Source: Pontibacter flavimaris
GTDB lineage: Bacteria > Bacteroidota > Bacteroidia > Cytophagales > Hymenobacteraceae
Direction of reading: 5' to 3'
Assembly: GCF_001907195.1 (NCBI RefSeq)
Contig: NZ_LVWA01000004.1
Span: 682,001 to 746,000 of the forward strand
Length of the DNA stretch: 64,000 nucleotides
Part shown: piece after piece, positions 52,110 through 60,645 of the stretch
How the letters are laid out: the number at the start of each line of letters is the position of its first letter
Numbering within the stretch: the stretch's first letter is position 1
Program-made: the position numbers and the translations under genes
Notes under the pieces: model-generated
Databases searched by the model: none
Told to the model about the DNA's origin: nothing
Seen by the model: only the letters and a program-made list of their open reading frames with translations

Positions 52110-54215
52110 TTAGCTGATTCTGCTCCAATTAACAGTATTGGCGCTAAGCGACTGGATGTGGCGGCGGATGTTGGCATGCTCCGGCTGCTCCAGCTGTGGG
52201 TCCTGGTGCAGCACGCGTTGGGCGGCGGCACGGGCCTCCTGAAGTATAGGCGCATCTTTGGCCAGGTCGGCGATGAGCAGGTCGAGCACACCGCTTTGCT
52301 GCGTTCCCATCAGATCGCCGGGGCCGCGCAGTTTCAGGTCGATGTCTGCAATCTCGAAGCCGTTGTTGGTGCGAACCATCGTCTCGAGGCGGGTCTTGCT
52401 GTCCTTGCTCAGTTTGTAGCCCGTCATCAGGATACAGTAGCTCTGTTCGGCACCACGGCCCACGCGGCCGCGCAGCTGGTGCAACTGCGACAAACCAAAA
52501 CGCTCGGCACTCTCAATGATCATCACGGAGGCATTCGGCACGTTCACACCTACCTCAATTACGGTGGTGGCCACCATAATCTGCGTCTCGTTCTTCACGA
52601 AGCGCTGCATCTCGTAATCCTTATCCTGCGACTTCAGTTTGCCGTGCACCATACTTACCTGGTACTCCGGGAAAGCACGTTTTATACTTTCGTAGCCATC
52701 CATCAGGTCCTTGTAGTTCTCCATCTGCTCCGACTCCTCGATGAGCGGGTACACGATGTATACCTGGCGGCCCAGCTTTATCTGGTCGCGAACGAACTGG
52801 AACACGCGCAAGCGGTGCGAATCGAAGCGGTGTACGGTCACGATCTCCTTACGGCCGGCCGGCATTTCATCAATCACCGACACATCCAGGTCGCCGTACA
52901 GGGTCATGGCCAGTGTGCGGGGAATAGGGGTGGCCGTCATCACGAGCACGTGCGGGATGATGCGCGGGTTTTTGCGCCATAGCTTGGAGCGTTGCTCCAC
53001 GCCAAAGCGGTGCTGCTCGTCTACGATGCACAGGCCCAGGTTCTGGAACTGCACCACGTCCTCCAGCAAAGCGTGCGTACCCACGATCATTTTCATCTCG
53101 CCGGAGCGCAGCTGCTCGTGCAGCACTTTGCGGTCTTTGGCTTTGGTGGAGCCGGTGAGTTTGCCCAGATTGATGCCTAACCTGTCGGCAAAAGCTCTCA
53201 GGCCTACGTAATGCTGGTCGGCCAGGATTTCGGTAGGCGCCATCAGCACCGACTGCGCCCCGTTGTCGGCGGCAATCAGCATCGTAATAAAGGCCACGAT
53301 AGTTTTGCCCGAGCCCACGTCGCCCTGCAGCAGGCGGTTCATCTGCTTGCCCGCCGTTAAATCGCCATAAATTTCCTTCACCACCCGCTTCTGCGCGCCT
53401 GTCAGGTCGAAGGTCATGTGGTTTTTATAGAACTCATTGAGCGTGGGCACCTGGTTAAACACCTGGCCCTTCAGGTCAGCCTTGCGCACCACCTTCTGAC
53501 GGAACAGGCGCAGCTGTATGTAAAAAAGCTCCTCGAACTTCAGCCTGAACTTGGCTTTGTTATACTTGTCGGCCGACTCTGGGAAGTGAATATTGGCATA
53601 AGCACTGCGCTTGTCCATCAGCTTATACGTCTCGATCAGCTCCGGAGACAGCGATTCCTGCACCTGTGGTAGCGCCACCTTCAGCAAATGCTCCATCATT
53701 TTAGCTATTACCTTGCTGTCGATGCGGTGGGCTTTGAGCTTTTCGGTGGTGTTGTAAACCGGCTGCAGGAAAGAGGTTGTTTGCTTCTCCTCGGCCAGTT
53801 CCTCCAGCTCCGGGTGGGCCATGCTGAACCTGCCGTTGAACTCGGTAGGCTTGCCAAACACAATGTAGTCGGTATGGTTCTTCAGCGATTTCTCCATCCA
53901 CTTCACACCCTTAAACCACACCAGTTCCAGCTGGTCGCCGTTTTCGTCTACCAAGGTGGCTGCCAGTCGCTGTTTTCGGCCTTCGCCAATCACCTCTTTT
54001 CCCCGGATGCGGCCGCGCACTTGTACGTAGGGCATGCTCTCGTCCAGCTCGGCCACTTTATAAAACTGCGTGCGGTCGAGGTAGCGGAAAGGGTAGTGCT
54101 GGATCAGGTCGCCGTAGGTGAAGATGCTGAGTTCTTTCTGCAACAGCTCCGCCCGCATCGGCCCCACGCCCTTCAGGAATTCTATTTTGGTGTTGAAGAA
54201 GTTGCTCCCAGTCAT
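52110..54215 (-). CDS. recG: ATP-dependent DNA helicase RecG
   Basis: Branched-DNA helicase that reverses stalled forks and processes Holliday junctions. The 701-residue protein has an N-terminal wedge/OB domain (about 1-160), Walker A GDVGSGKT at 298-305, Walker B DEQH at 399-402 and the C-terminal helicase motifs TTVIEVGVNVPNASVMIIES, HQLRGRVGRG and the TRB-like LRGPGDLMGTQQSG. The ATG at 54215 (MTGSNFFNTKIEFLKGVG) is chosen; an upstream in-frame ATG at 54260 overlaps the promoter-like box. It is not obviously in an operon. Confidence 0.96.
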   Translation of the reverse strand: MTGSNFFNTKIEFLKGVGPMRAELLQKELSIFTYGDLIQHYPFRYLDRTQFYKVAELDESMPYVQVRGRIRGKEVIGEGRKQRLAATLVDENGDQLELVWFKGVKWMEKSLKNHTDYIVFGKPTEFNGRFSMAHPELEELAEEKQTTSFLQPVYNTTEKLKAHRIDSKVIAKMMEHLLKVALPQVQESLSPELIETYKLMDKRSAYANIHFPESADKYNKAKFRLKFEELFYIQLRLFRQKVVRKADLKGQVFNQVPTLNEFYKNHMTFDLTGAQKRVVKEIYGDLTAGKQMNRLLQGDVGSGKTIVAFITMLIAADNGAQSVLMAPTEILADQHYVGLRAFADRLGINLGKLTGSTKAKDRKVLHEQLRSGEMKMIVGTHALLEDVVQFQNLGLCIVDEQHRFGVEQRSKLWRKNPRIIPHVLVMTATPIPRTLAMTLYGDLDVSVIDEMPAGRKEIVTVHRFDSHRLRVFQFVRDQIKLGRQVYIVYPLIEESEQMENYKDLMDGYESIKRAFPEYQVSMVHGKLKSQDKDYEMQRFVKNETQIMVATTVIEVGVNVPNASVMIIESAERFGLSQLHQLRGRVGRGAEQSYCILMTGYKLSKDSKTRLETMVRTNNGFEIADIDLKLRGPGDLMGTQQSGVLDLLIADLAKDAPILQEARAAAQRVLHQDPQLEQPEHANIRRHIQSLSANTVNWSRIS

Positions 54216-54257
54216 TGGCTTGCTATCGGATGAAAGTATGGCAAGTAGTACAAAGTA

Positions 54258-54265
54258 CAAAAATA
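54258..54265 (-). promoter_or_regulatory. Candidate -7 box for recG (TATTTTTG)
   Basis: Minus-strand TATTTTTG matches TAnnTTTG, 43 bp upstream of the recG ATG. It lies next to a GC-rich hairpin at 54270-54304. Confidence 0.45.
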
Positions 54266-54269
54266 AGCA

Positions 54270-54304
54270 AAAGCCCCGACAGGAGTAAATGCTGGCGGGG
54301 CTTT
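54270..54304. other. GC-rich hairpin upstream of recG
   Basis: AAAGCCCCGaCAG pairs with CTGgCGGGGCTTT. It marks the edge of the repeat island. It could stop transcription leaving the island in either direction. Confidence 0.7.
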
Positions 54305-55060
54305 ATACTTGGTAATTATACTTTAGGCATACTTTAAATATGGGCTATACTTTATACTTGCCTGGCGATGCCAACTACTGGCGCGAGTTTGCAACTCGTG
54401 CCTACTATGATGTTGGGTTTGCAACCCAACTGGCTTGAAAAGCCATACTTTATACTTCTGCTATACTTCATACCTTCTCTGGCGCAAGCGTCCGCTTGTG
54501 CCTCTTTATACTTTGGCTATACTTCCTTAGCCATAGCCATGGCTTCCATCTACTTGAACCAAGCTATACTTACTAGCGATTGTTCATCCTCCAGATTTAC
54601 AAACCTACTGTTGCATCTCTGGCTTTGGTGCTCTCAAGCCCGAGAGGGCTCGCCTTCGGGCATCGCGCTGTGTTCCCTCCTGCCTCCGCTGCGCTACGGC
54701 TGCTCAACAAGTTGAGCACCGGATCTCACAAGGCGATCAACCCAAAGGCTGGGATCTGTTTTCGATAGCTTCTGCCCTTACTGTCATCTCGAACGTAGTG
54801 AGAGATCTCTTTAGAATTCTGTTTAGATCTCTCGCGCTGCTCGAGATGACAGGGAAAGTAGCAAGTATAACTCCCTCCCCTGTTCTGGGGGTAGGGGCCC
54901 TCGATAAAAGGGGAGGGTTGGAGTGGGGTGAAAAGGGGCCAGGGGGTATACTTTGTAGGGACAGGTCGCGACCTGTCCGCACGATAGCCGCAGAAATGAA
55001 ACTCATACTTTTGAAGAAGTAGATATAGAACTCCTCACTTTGGCTCCAGAACAGTATACA
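54305..55060. repeat. Gene-free island of palindromes and TATACTT motifs
   Basis: About 750 bp without a credible gene between recG and gldD. It holds at least seven separate hairpins: GGCGCGAGTT-TGC (54380-54402), GTTGGGTT-TGC (54412-54430), GGCGCAAGC-GTCC (54481-54502), GCCCGA/TTCGGGC (about 54642-54663), TGCTCAAC-AA (54701-54718), the CTGTCATCTCGA inverted repeat (54781-54852) and CCCTCCCCT/AGGGGAGGG (54873-54917). A perfect 20-bp palindrome, GGACAGGTCGCGACCTGTCC, lies at 54959-54978. The first half is also crowded with TATACTT. It may be a nesting ground for REP-like elements. Confidence 0.85.
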
Positions 55061-55067
55061 AAGTATA

Positions 55068-55116
55068 AAAAGCAACAGCCCCTGAAGTATACTTTGCTTC
55101 AGGGGCTGTTGCTTTT
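55068..55116 (-). terminator. Terminator after gldD
   Basis: A 20-bp perfect stem (55068-55087 with 55097-55116; AAAAGCAACAGCCCCTGAAG and its complement), A/T-rich at the base. It lies 85 bp after the gldD stop. Confidence 0.85.
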
Positions 55117-55200
55117 CCAGACGCTCGCAGGAGCTGCGCACGCTTCGAGGTCTTTATTTTATACTTGTTAATCAAACAATTACCAAGTACCAACCAACAA

Positions 55201-55821
55201 CTACATTTCCTTCCACTCCAGGGTATTCAGCAAATGGATAATATCCTTCTTCACAAACTCGATCACCGGGGCAAGCGAGTCGTTCTGGGTGGCGGTTCTA
55301 AAGTATAAAGCCCCGCGCAGGAAGTTTTCGGTGGAGTCGGTTACGTAGAACTGGAACTGGCTGGGCACCTCGCCCTCCAGCTCAAAAACCGCGGCCACAT
55401 CACCGGTAGGGATCTTTATCTCTGCCTCTTCGATGGCGTAAGCCTTAATCTGGTGCTTGGCAGTCAGCTTGCGGGCATCCTCCACCAAATCGTTCAGCTT
55501 TTTAGGGTCATTCCCCAGTGCCTTATACGTTAGCTGCACGTTGGCCCCCAGGCTCGGGTAGATGATGTTGATCCAGTGCGGCTGCGCAATGCCGGAAGAG
55601 TCGGGGCGGATCTTGGCGTGCTGCGAGTACTCAAACGTATAGGGGTGCGCCTCCTGCAGCTGCTGGTAGGTTTGCGACGGCAGGTCGATGCGGTTATAGC
55701 CTTTGGGCTTGGGCGTGTAGTCTGCGCTGCTGCAGGCCACTGCGCCGGCGGCAAGGGCTACCCACATAAAGGCCTTCAGGCTAACTAACTTTATGGTACT
55801 GTTCTTTCTTGCTTGCGACAT
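55201..55821 (-). CDS. gldD: Gliding motility lipoprotein GldD
   Basis: One of the proteins needed for Bacteroidota gliding, with an unresolved role in the gliding/type 9 secretion apparatus. The 206-residue lipoprotein has its lipobox at GAVACSS (Cys30), then [20 protein letters not shown], a GldD hallmark, and a conserved core ([40 protein letters not shown]). The ATG used overlaps the gldE 3' end by 41 bp. An internal start at 55767 ([14 protein letters not shown]) would avoid the overlap, so the start is uncertain. gldE-gldD is a standard pair. Confidence 0.93.
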   Translation of the reverse strand: MSQARKNSTIKLVSLKAFMWVALAAGAVACSSADYTPKPKGYNRIDLPSQTYQQLQEAHPYTFEYSQHAKIRPDSSGIAQPHWINIIYPSLGANVQLTYKALGNDPKKLNDLVEDARKLTAKHQIKAYAIEEAEIKIPTGDVAAVFELEGEVPSQFQFYVTDSTENFLRGALYFRTATQNDSLAPVIEFVKKDIIHLLNTLEWKEM

Positions 55822-57151
55822 TGATCTTTACTCGTTTTACGCGCTTCGTGTCCGCCGACTCAACCGTGAAGTGGAAGCGGCCATAGGCTACGTCTTCGCC
55901 CACCCGCGGTATCCGTGAGAACAGCGCCAGCACCAGGCCGGCCACCGTCTCGTTTTCGCCCTTCACCTCGTCAAAGATGTCAAAAGGCACCTCCGCTATC
56001 TTACAGAAGTCGTGCAGCGAGGTCTTGCCATCAAAGATAAAGGTATTTTCGTCGAGTTGGGAGTAAATGATGTCATCGTCGTCGTCAAACTCATCGTTGA
56101 TCTCACCCACGATCTCCTCCACAATATCCTCCAGCGTAAGCAGGCCTATGGTGCCGCCATACTCGTTCACCACGATGGCCATGTGCACGTGCTTGTCCTT
56201 AAAGTCCTGGAAGAGGTCGGCGATGCGCTTGGTTTCCGGCACGAAGAAGGGCGGGCGCACCAGCTGCTGCCAGTTAAAATCGGCGCCTGCGCCCAAGTGG
56301 GGCAACAGGTCCTTCACATAAAGTATGCCCTCAATATGATCGGTGTTATCGGTGTAAACAGGCACCCGCGAATAGCCCCACTCCACGATCTGCGGCATGA
56401 GTTCCGGCAGGGTCATGGCGGTGTCGAAGGCCACAATGTCCACGCGCGGCCGCATGATCTGCTTCACGGAGATGGCGCCGAAGTTCACCACGCCACGCAA
56501 AATCTTGCGCTCTTCCGGCGAGGTGTCGGCGTTAATCAGGGCCACGTCCAGGCTGTGGTGCAGCTCCTCTATAGTATGGTTGTATCCCCGGATAATGTAC
56601 TTGCGCTCGATGTGCTCGTTGATGGAGATAAGGAGCCAGGAGATAGGGCGCATGATGCCCTGCAGCCTATCTAAAACGCCGGCCATGCGGCGCACCAGCG
56701 GCATGCGGTGCTTTTGGGCGTATACCTTTGGCAGCACTTCCCCGCAAAAAACGATGAAGAAGGTGGCAAACAGCATGCACACGGCCAGATTTCCTGCCGA
56801 TAAGGCCATGGTGCCGAACACCTGCCAGGCTACGTAGGCAAACAGCGTGATGATGGTCACGTTGATGCCGTTGTTCAGTATAAGTATGGTAGTAAGAAGC
56901 TTGCGCGGATTCTGCAGGAGGCGGTACACACGTTGCTCGGCGGGGCGCCTGCTTGTCTTGCACTGCTCCAGTTCCTGCTCCGAAAGAGAGAAAAAAGCTG
57001 CCTCGGCACCTGAGGTCAGGGCCGAGAGCAGCAATAAGATCAGGCCGCCTGCTATGGCTGCCAGGTATTCAAACCTGAGTTGCGTTAACGAACTCTGTAA
57101 AAGTTGAAGTAAACTATAACTCAGGGGGTCTCCGGGATCTGTACTTTCCAA
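55781..57151 (-). CDS. gldE: Gliding-associated transmembrane protein GldE (CorC/HlyC family)
   Basis: A 456-residue inner-membrane protein of the CNNM/CorC type. It has a DUF21 domain with membrane helices (about residues 25-160; LIATIAGG-like [20 protein letters not shown] and [20 protein letters not shown]), two CBS domains (about 220-345; [40 protein letters not shown] with [17 protein letters not shown]) and a C-terminal CorC_HlyC domain. GldE supports GldD function in Flavobacterium johnsoniae. It lies 26 bp after ssb. Confidence 0.94.
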   Translation of the reverse strand: MESTDPGDPLSYSLLQLLQSSLTQLRFEYLAAIAGGLILLLLSALTSGAEAAFFSLSEQELEQCKTSRRPAEQRVYRLLQNPRKLLTTILILNNGINVTIITLFAYVAWQVFGTMALSAGNLAVCMLFATFFIVFCGEVLPKVYAQKHRMPLVRRMAGVLDRLQGIMRPISWLLISINEHIERKYIIRGYNHTIEELHHSLDVALINADTSPEERKILRGVVNFGAISVKQIMRPRVDIVAFDTAMTLPELMPQIVEWGYSRVPVYTDNTDHIEGILYVKDLLPHLGAGADFNWQQLVRPPFFVPETKRIADLFQDFKDKHVHMAIVVNEYGGTIGLLTLEDIVEEIVGEINDEFDDDDDIIYSQLDENTFIFDGKTSLHDFCKIAEVPFDIFDEVKGENETVAGLVLALFSRIPRVGEDVAYGRFHFTVESADTKRVKRVKINVASKKEQYHKVS

Positions 57152-57177
57152 GATGGTTCTGTTTAATGAAACATAGG

Positions 57178-57669
57178 TTAGAACGGCAGGTCGTCGGGCT
57201 CGTCACTCTGGAACCCGCCGGCTGGGCTGCCGCCTTTGCTGGCCGTGGCGCCACCGCCGTAGTTTCCGCCGCTTGTAGCCGCAGATGCTGAGGAAGCAGA
57301 AGCTCCTCCCTGGTAGTCGCCGCCGCCGTTGTTATCTCCGCGGCCGCCCAACATGGTCATGTTATCGGCTACGATCTCGGTGCTGTAGCGCTGCACGCCG
57401 TCTTTGTCCTGGTAGTTGCTGGTGCGGATCTTGCCCTCGATGAACACCGAGTTGCCTTTGCGCAGGTATTTTTCCGCCACTTCGGCCAGGCCTCGCCACA
57501 CCACAATGTTATGCCACTCGGTGCGCTCCTGCTTCTGTCCGTTTTTGTCCTTAAAGGACTCGGAAGTAGCGATTGGGAAGCGGGCAACAGCCACTCCACC
57601 TTCCAGGTGACGTACTTCCGGGTCTTTGCCCAGGTTTCCGATCAGGATTACTTTGTTTACACTTGCCAT
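57178..57669 (-). CDS. ssb: Single-stranded DNA-binding protein
   Basis: A 163-residue SSB: OB fold at about residues 1-110 ([60 protein letters not shown]), a Gly/Ser-rich linker ([18 protein letters not shown]) and the acidic tip DEPDDLPF that recruits repair proteins. The ATG at 57669 is chosen; the longer frame adds 16 non-homologous residues. It is the first gene before gldE-gldD on the minus strand and follows mutY. Confidence 0.96.
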   Translation of the reverse strand: MASVNKVILIGNLGKDPEVRHLEGGVAVARFPIATSESFKDKNGQKQERTEWHNIVVWRGLAEVAEKYLRKGNSVFIEGKIRTSNYQDKDGVQRYSTEIVADNMTMLGGRGDNNGGGDYQGGASASSASAATSGGNYGGGATASKGGSPAGGFQSDEPDDLPF

Positions 57670-57782
57670 GTCTTTTTTGTCTAATATTAACGTGAATTGG
57701 GCTACTCCAGCAACCAAGCTGGAGGCAAATATGGCTTTTACTGAAACTACTAGAATGCTTTTATCCCCAGAAAAGTTTCAGC

Positions 57783-58874
57783 CTATAAATATACTAAAAT
57801 CTTAGCATCTTTCAAATAGCTATTGATTAAAACTGGTTTGGGTAAAGCCTCGATTTCCTGAACGTTATAAGCAGTCAACCTTGTTTCCTGAAGCACCTCT
57901 GCTTTTAGCGATGCCTTGAGTTTTATACGGTAAAACCGCGCATTTATTTTCTGGTGGCTGAGAATGTGCTTGTAGTCTTTGGCGGGCGGCTGCACCTGCG
58001 CCTCCTGCACCGCCACACCGGCCTGCTGCAGCTCGTGCAGCAGCTGCTCCCCGGGCAAGTCCTTGCTGTCGCTCTCATAAAGGTAAAAGTCGTAGAGCCC
58101 CTGCCAGATATCGCCCTCCAGGCGCTTGCGCAGGTAAAAGGTGCCGTTTAGCTCGAACACGAGGTAGTGGAAAAAGCGGGGCCGCGCCGCCTTTGCCTTC
58201 GATTTTACCGGCAGCTCCTGCACCATGCCGTGGTTAAAGGCAAAGCAACTCTGCTGCAGCGGGCAGAACAGGCAGTCGGGCATAAGGGGCGTGCACTGGA
58301 TGGCCCCGAACTCCATGATGGCCTGATTGTAGGTATCCGGCTCTCCGGCGGGCACCAGCTCATCGGCCAGTTTCTGGAAAATTTTCCGGGAGGAGGGAGC
58401 AGCTATATCATCCGAGATGCCGAACACACGCGCCAGCACCCGGAACACGTTACCGTCCAGCACGGCCACCTGCTCTTTGAAGGCAAAGGCCGCAATGGCC
58501 GCCGCTGTGTAGCTGCCTACGCCCTTCAGCTTGATCAGCTCCTCATACTTGTCCGGGAAGTTGCCGCCATACTTTTCCGCCACCAGTTGGGCGGTGTGGT
58601 GCATGTTGCGGGCCCTGGAATAGTAGCCGAGCCCCTGCCACAGCCGCAGCACCTCGTCCTGCGGGGCCGCCGCCAGGTCCTGCACGGTGGGGTAGGCCGC
58701 TACAAACCGCTCGTAATAGGGCAGGCCCTGCGCCACCCGCGTCTGCTGCAGAATCACTTCGGAAAGCCATATAAAGTAGGGGTCTGTGGTGTCGCGCCAG
58801 GGCAGAGACCGCTTGTGCCGGCCATACCAGCTTAGCAGGGTTTGGGCAAAATGGGCGTGTGTGGCAGTGGACAT
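57783..58874 (-). CDS. mutY: A/G-specific adenine DNA glycosylase
   Basis: Removes adenine opposite 8-oxoguanine. The 363-residue protein has the HhH-GPD core: LPWRDTTDPYFIWLSEVILQ with catalytic Glu39, LKGVGSYTAAA and VAVLDGNVFRV with Asp140. The [4Fe-4S] cysteines are Cys194, 201, 204 and 210 (C-x6-C-x2-C-x5-C). A C-terminal MutT-like domain ends the chain (YLVFELNGTFYLRKRLEGD). Length matches E. coli MutY (350). Member of the conserved gldDE-ssb-mutY-HU-rng neighbourhood. Confidence 0.95.
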   Translation of the reverse strand: MSTATHAHFAQTLLSWYGRHKRSLPWRDTTDPYFIWLSEVILQQTRVAQGLPYYERFVAAYPTVQDLAAAPQDEVLRLWQGLGYYSRARNMHHTAQLVAEKYGGNFPDKYEELIKLKGVGSYTAAAIAAFAFKEQVAVLDGNVFRVLARVFGISDDIAAPSSRKIFQKLADELVPAGEPDTYNQAIMEFGAIQCTPLMPDCLFCPLQQSCFAFNHGMVQELPVKSKAKAARPRFFHYLVFELNGTFYLRKRLEGDIWQGLYDFYLYESDSKDLPGEQLLHELQQAGVAVQEAQVQPPAKDYKHILSHQKINARFYRIKLKASLKAEVLQETRLTAYNVQEIEALPKPVLINSYLKDAKILVYL

Positions 58875-59197
58875 CTATTGCATTGCTTAAGGTTTGCAGA
58901 ACAGGCAAGTTACGGCTTTGTTCGGGGCAACAGCAAGTATAAACCTAGTGGGTGAACTTTGAAATATAAACTGCCAGGGTGCGTTAGGGGAGGGTGAGAC
59001 AGCCACGGTGGCTGCACAAAGCAGGTATGGCGGCGGGAAAAGACGGCAGTTTTGAACCTAATAATTTAGCACTAAAGCTTTTACTATTCGAAAAGTAAAA
59101 CTACCTTTGTGCCCCGAATTTGATCATTTTACGGAACAGTCTGATTTCCAAAGATTAGAAAGTTAACATATTATTAATATCCTAAAAATTTAAGAAA
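58875..59197. other. Intergenic region, divergent mutY and HU genes
   Basis: Contains the HU promoter listed separately, one AAGTATA copy (58934) and a long AT-rich leader before HU. No ORF of substance and no strong hairpin was seen. A promoter for mutY should be at its left end, but no TAnnTTTG box was found there. Confidence 0.5.
59102..59109 (+). promoter_or_regulatory. Candidate -7 box for the HU gene (TACCTTTG)
   Basis: TACCTTTG is a clear TAnnTTTG box 89 bp before the GTG start of the HU gene. TTTTA near 59079 may stand in for the -33 element. The leader of about 80 bases is long for this window. Confidence 0.55.
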
Positions 59198-59503
59198 GTG
59201 ACTAAAGCAGAAGTAATATCAGAGATTGCTGATAAGACAGGGATTGATAAGGCAGATGTACAGTCTACAATCGAGGCTTTCTTCAAAGTGGTGAAGGACT
59301 CTATGGCTGATGGCAACAACATCTACGTGAGAGGTTTTGGTAGCTTTGTGAATAAGAAGCGTGCGAAGAAAGTAGCTCGTAACATTTCTAAAAACACATC
59401 TATCATCATCGACGAGCACTTTATCCCGAGCTTCAAGCCATCCAAGACCTTCATCCAGAAGATCAAGAACAGCAAAAAGATTCAGGAGCTTACGCATTCT
59501 TAA
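59198..59503 (+). CDS. HU/IHF-family DNA-binding protein
   Basis: A 101-residue histone-like protein that bends DNA. It has the HU dimer helix pair (TKAEVISEIADKTGIDKADV) and the DNA-binding arm preceded by YVRGFGSFVNKKRAKKVARN, with the arm carrying IIIDEHFIPSFKPSKTF instead of the usual RNPxTG tip. It has an extra C-terminal helix (QKIKNSKKIQELTHS). The start is GTG. Neighbour of mutY and rng in many Bacteroidota. Confidence 0.95.
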   Translation: MTKAEVISEIADKTGIDKADVQSTIEAFFKVVKDSMADGNNIYVRGFGSFVNKKRAKKVARNISKNTSIIIDEHFIPSFKPSKTFIQKIKNSKKIQELTHS

Positions 59504-59510
59504 TTTTTTG

Positions 59511-59518
59511 TATCTTTG
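59511..59518 (+). promoter_or_regulatory. Candidate -7 box after the HU gene (TATCTTTG)
   Basis: TATCTTTG lies 8 bp after the HU stop and 43 bp before the ATG of the TPR gene. This suggests that the TPR gene has its own promoter. Confidence 0.5.
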
Positions 59519-59561
59519 CTGATCGGAATTAAAAAAGTAGCATAGCAATAAGGTAAAAAGA

Positions 59562-60431
59562 ATGAAACGATCACAGATATTGATAGTTGTAGCAGCCATC
59601 GTGTTGGTGGTGGGTTTGTTCTTTTTGCCTAAAATTGTTGTTAACAACGAGGATCAGGACAGCGTAGCCGGAACTGAAGCCGGTGCCGCACTGCCTGAGG
59701 GCCACTCCGAGGACGATGGCCACGACCACGGGTCTGCGGAGGCAGGGGCCGCTGAAAGCGCGCACAGAACAGCCACACCAGAGCAGATGATGGCGCTCAC
59801 CACTGCCCGCGCCAAGTATAACAAGGCTTCCGACGAGCAGGCACGCAGCCTGTTGGCGGTAGAGCTTGGCGAGGCCTATTCCAACGCTGCCAAGTATGAC
59901 AGCGCTGGCTACTATTACGAGGTTGCTGCGAAGACCCGTGGTGGCGAGAAAAGCTTTAGAAGAGCCGGAGACGCCTATTACGAGGCCTTTACGTTTGCCG
60001 CTACACAGGAGCGTGCCGGTGAGATGGGCGCGAAAGCCCGCAGCATGTACGAGCAGGTGCTGAAGAACAACCCCTCTGACCACGATGCCAAGACCAACGT
60101 AGCCATGACCTACATCGCGACCTCTAATCCGATGCAGGGAATCACCATGCTGCGCGAGGTACTGGCCTCGGCCCCAAACAACCAGAAGGCGCTGTTCAAC
60201 CTTGGCATCCTCTCCATCCAGTCGAACCAGTACGACAAGGCCGTGGAGCACTTCCGAAAGCTGGTTGCGGTGAACCCGGAGCACGTGGAAGGAACCTTCT
60301 ACCTGGCGGTGGCGTTGGCTGAGACGGAGCAGACCGAAGAGGCAAAGGCCTTATTCAACAAAGTGAAGGGCATGAGCAACGATCCTGCGCTGAACACTTC
60401 GGTTGATGAGTACCTGGCCAGACTGCAGTAA
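59562..60431 (+). CDS. Membrane-anchored TPR protein
   Basis: A 289-residue protein with one N-terminal membrane segment (about residues 6-25, LIVVAAIVLVVGLFFLPKIV), a charged linker rich in Asp, Glu and His (EGHSEDDGHDHGSAEAGAAE), and about five TPR units (for example SDHDAKTNVAMTYIATSNPM and GITMLREVLASAPNNQKALF). It is conserved next to HU and rng in Bacteroidota as a TPR protein of unknown role. Signal-anchor topology places the repeats in the periplasm. Confidence 0.85.
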   Translation: MKRSQILIVVAAIVLVVGLFFLPKIVVNNEDQDSVAGTEAGAALPEGHSEDDGHDHGSAEAGAAESAHRTATPEQMMALTTARAKYNKASDEQARSLLAVELGEAYSNAAKYDSAGYYYEVAAKTRGGEKSFRRAGDAYYEAFTFAATQERAGEMGAKARSMYEQVLKNNPSDHDAKTNVAMTYIATSNPMQGITMLREVLASAPNNQKALFNLGILSIQSNQYDKAVEHFRKLVAVNPEHVEGTFYLAVALAETEQTEEAKALFNKVKGMSNDPALNTSVDEYLARLQ

Positions 60432-60472
60432 AGCATTAAAAAAATCATCCATAAAACAAAAACTACAAGATT

Positions 60473-60562
60473 ATGCCTTGCGGAAAGAAAAGAAAAAGAC
60501 ATAAGATCGCGACTCACAAAAGAAAGAAGCGCCTTAGAAAAAACAGACATAAGAAGAAGTAA
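60473..60562 (+). CDS. Very small basic protein, AURKAIP1/COX24 (bS22/mS38-like) type
   Basis: A 29-residue protein, MPCGKKRKRHKIATHKRKKR to ..RKNRHKKK, in which nearly two thirds of the residues are Lys, Arg or His. The motif KRKKRLRKNRHKKK resembles the C-terminus of mitochondrial mS38 (AURKAIP1/COX24) and the small bacterial ribosomal protein bS22, so it probably sits in the ribosome. It is conserved at this place before rng in Bacteroidota (recalled). It starts at ATG and ends at TAA; coding is strongly suggested by the composition. Too short for most gene finders. Confidence 0.75.
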   Translation: MPCGKKRKRHKIATHKRKKRLRKNRHKKK

Positions 60563-60581
60563 TTCTTCTGCGTTCACGAGG

Positions 60582-60608
60582 GCCCACTTTACATAAGTTA
60601 AAGTGGGC
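60582..60608 (+). terminator. Hairpin between the small ribosomal-type gene and rng
   Basis: GCCCACTTTA (60582-60591) with TAAAGTGGGC (60599-60608), followed by TTTGG. The weak T tract suggests partial termination or an attenuator ahead of rng. Confidence 0.6.
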
Positions 60609-60645
60609 TTTGGTCTTATACATCCAACTAACCATTTGAGAGAAA

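Noticed and set aside
54368-54715. A 115-codon frame in the palindrome island
   Set aside because: Its sequence is made of hairpin arms and TATACTT copies, with no protein-like pattern, signal or homology that I recognise.
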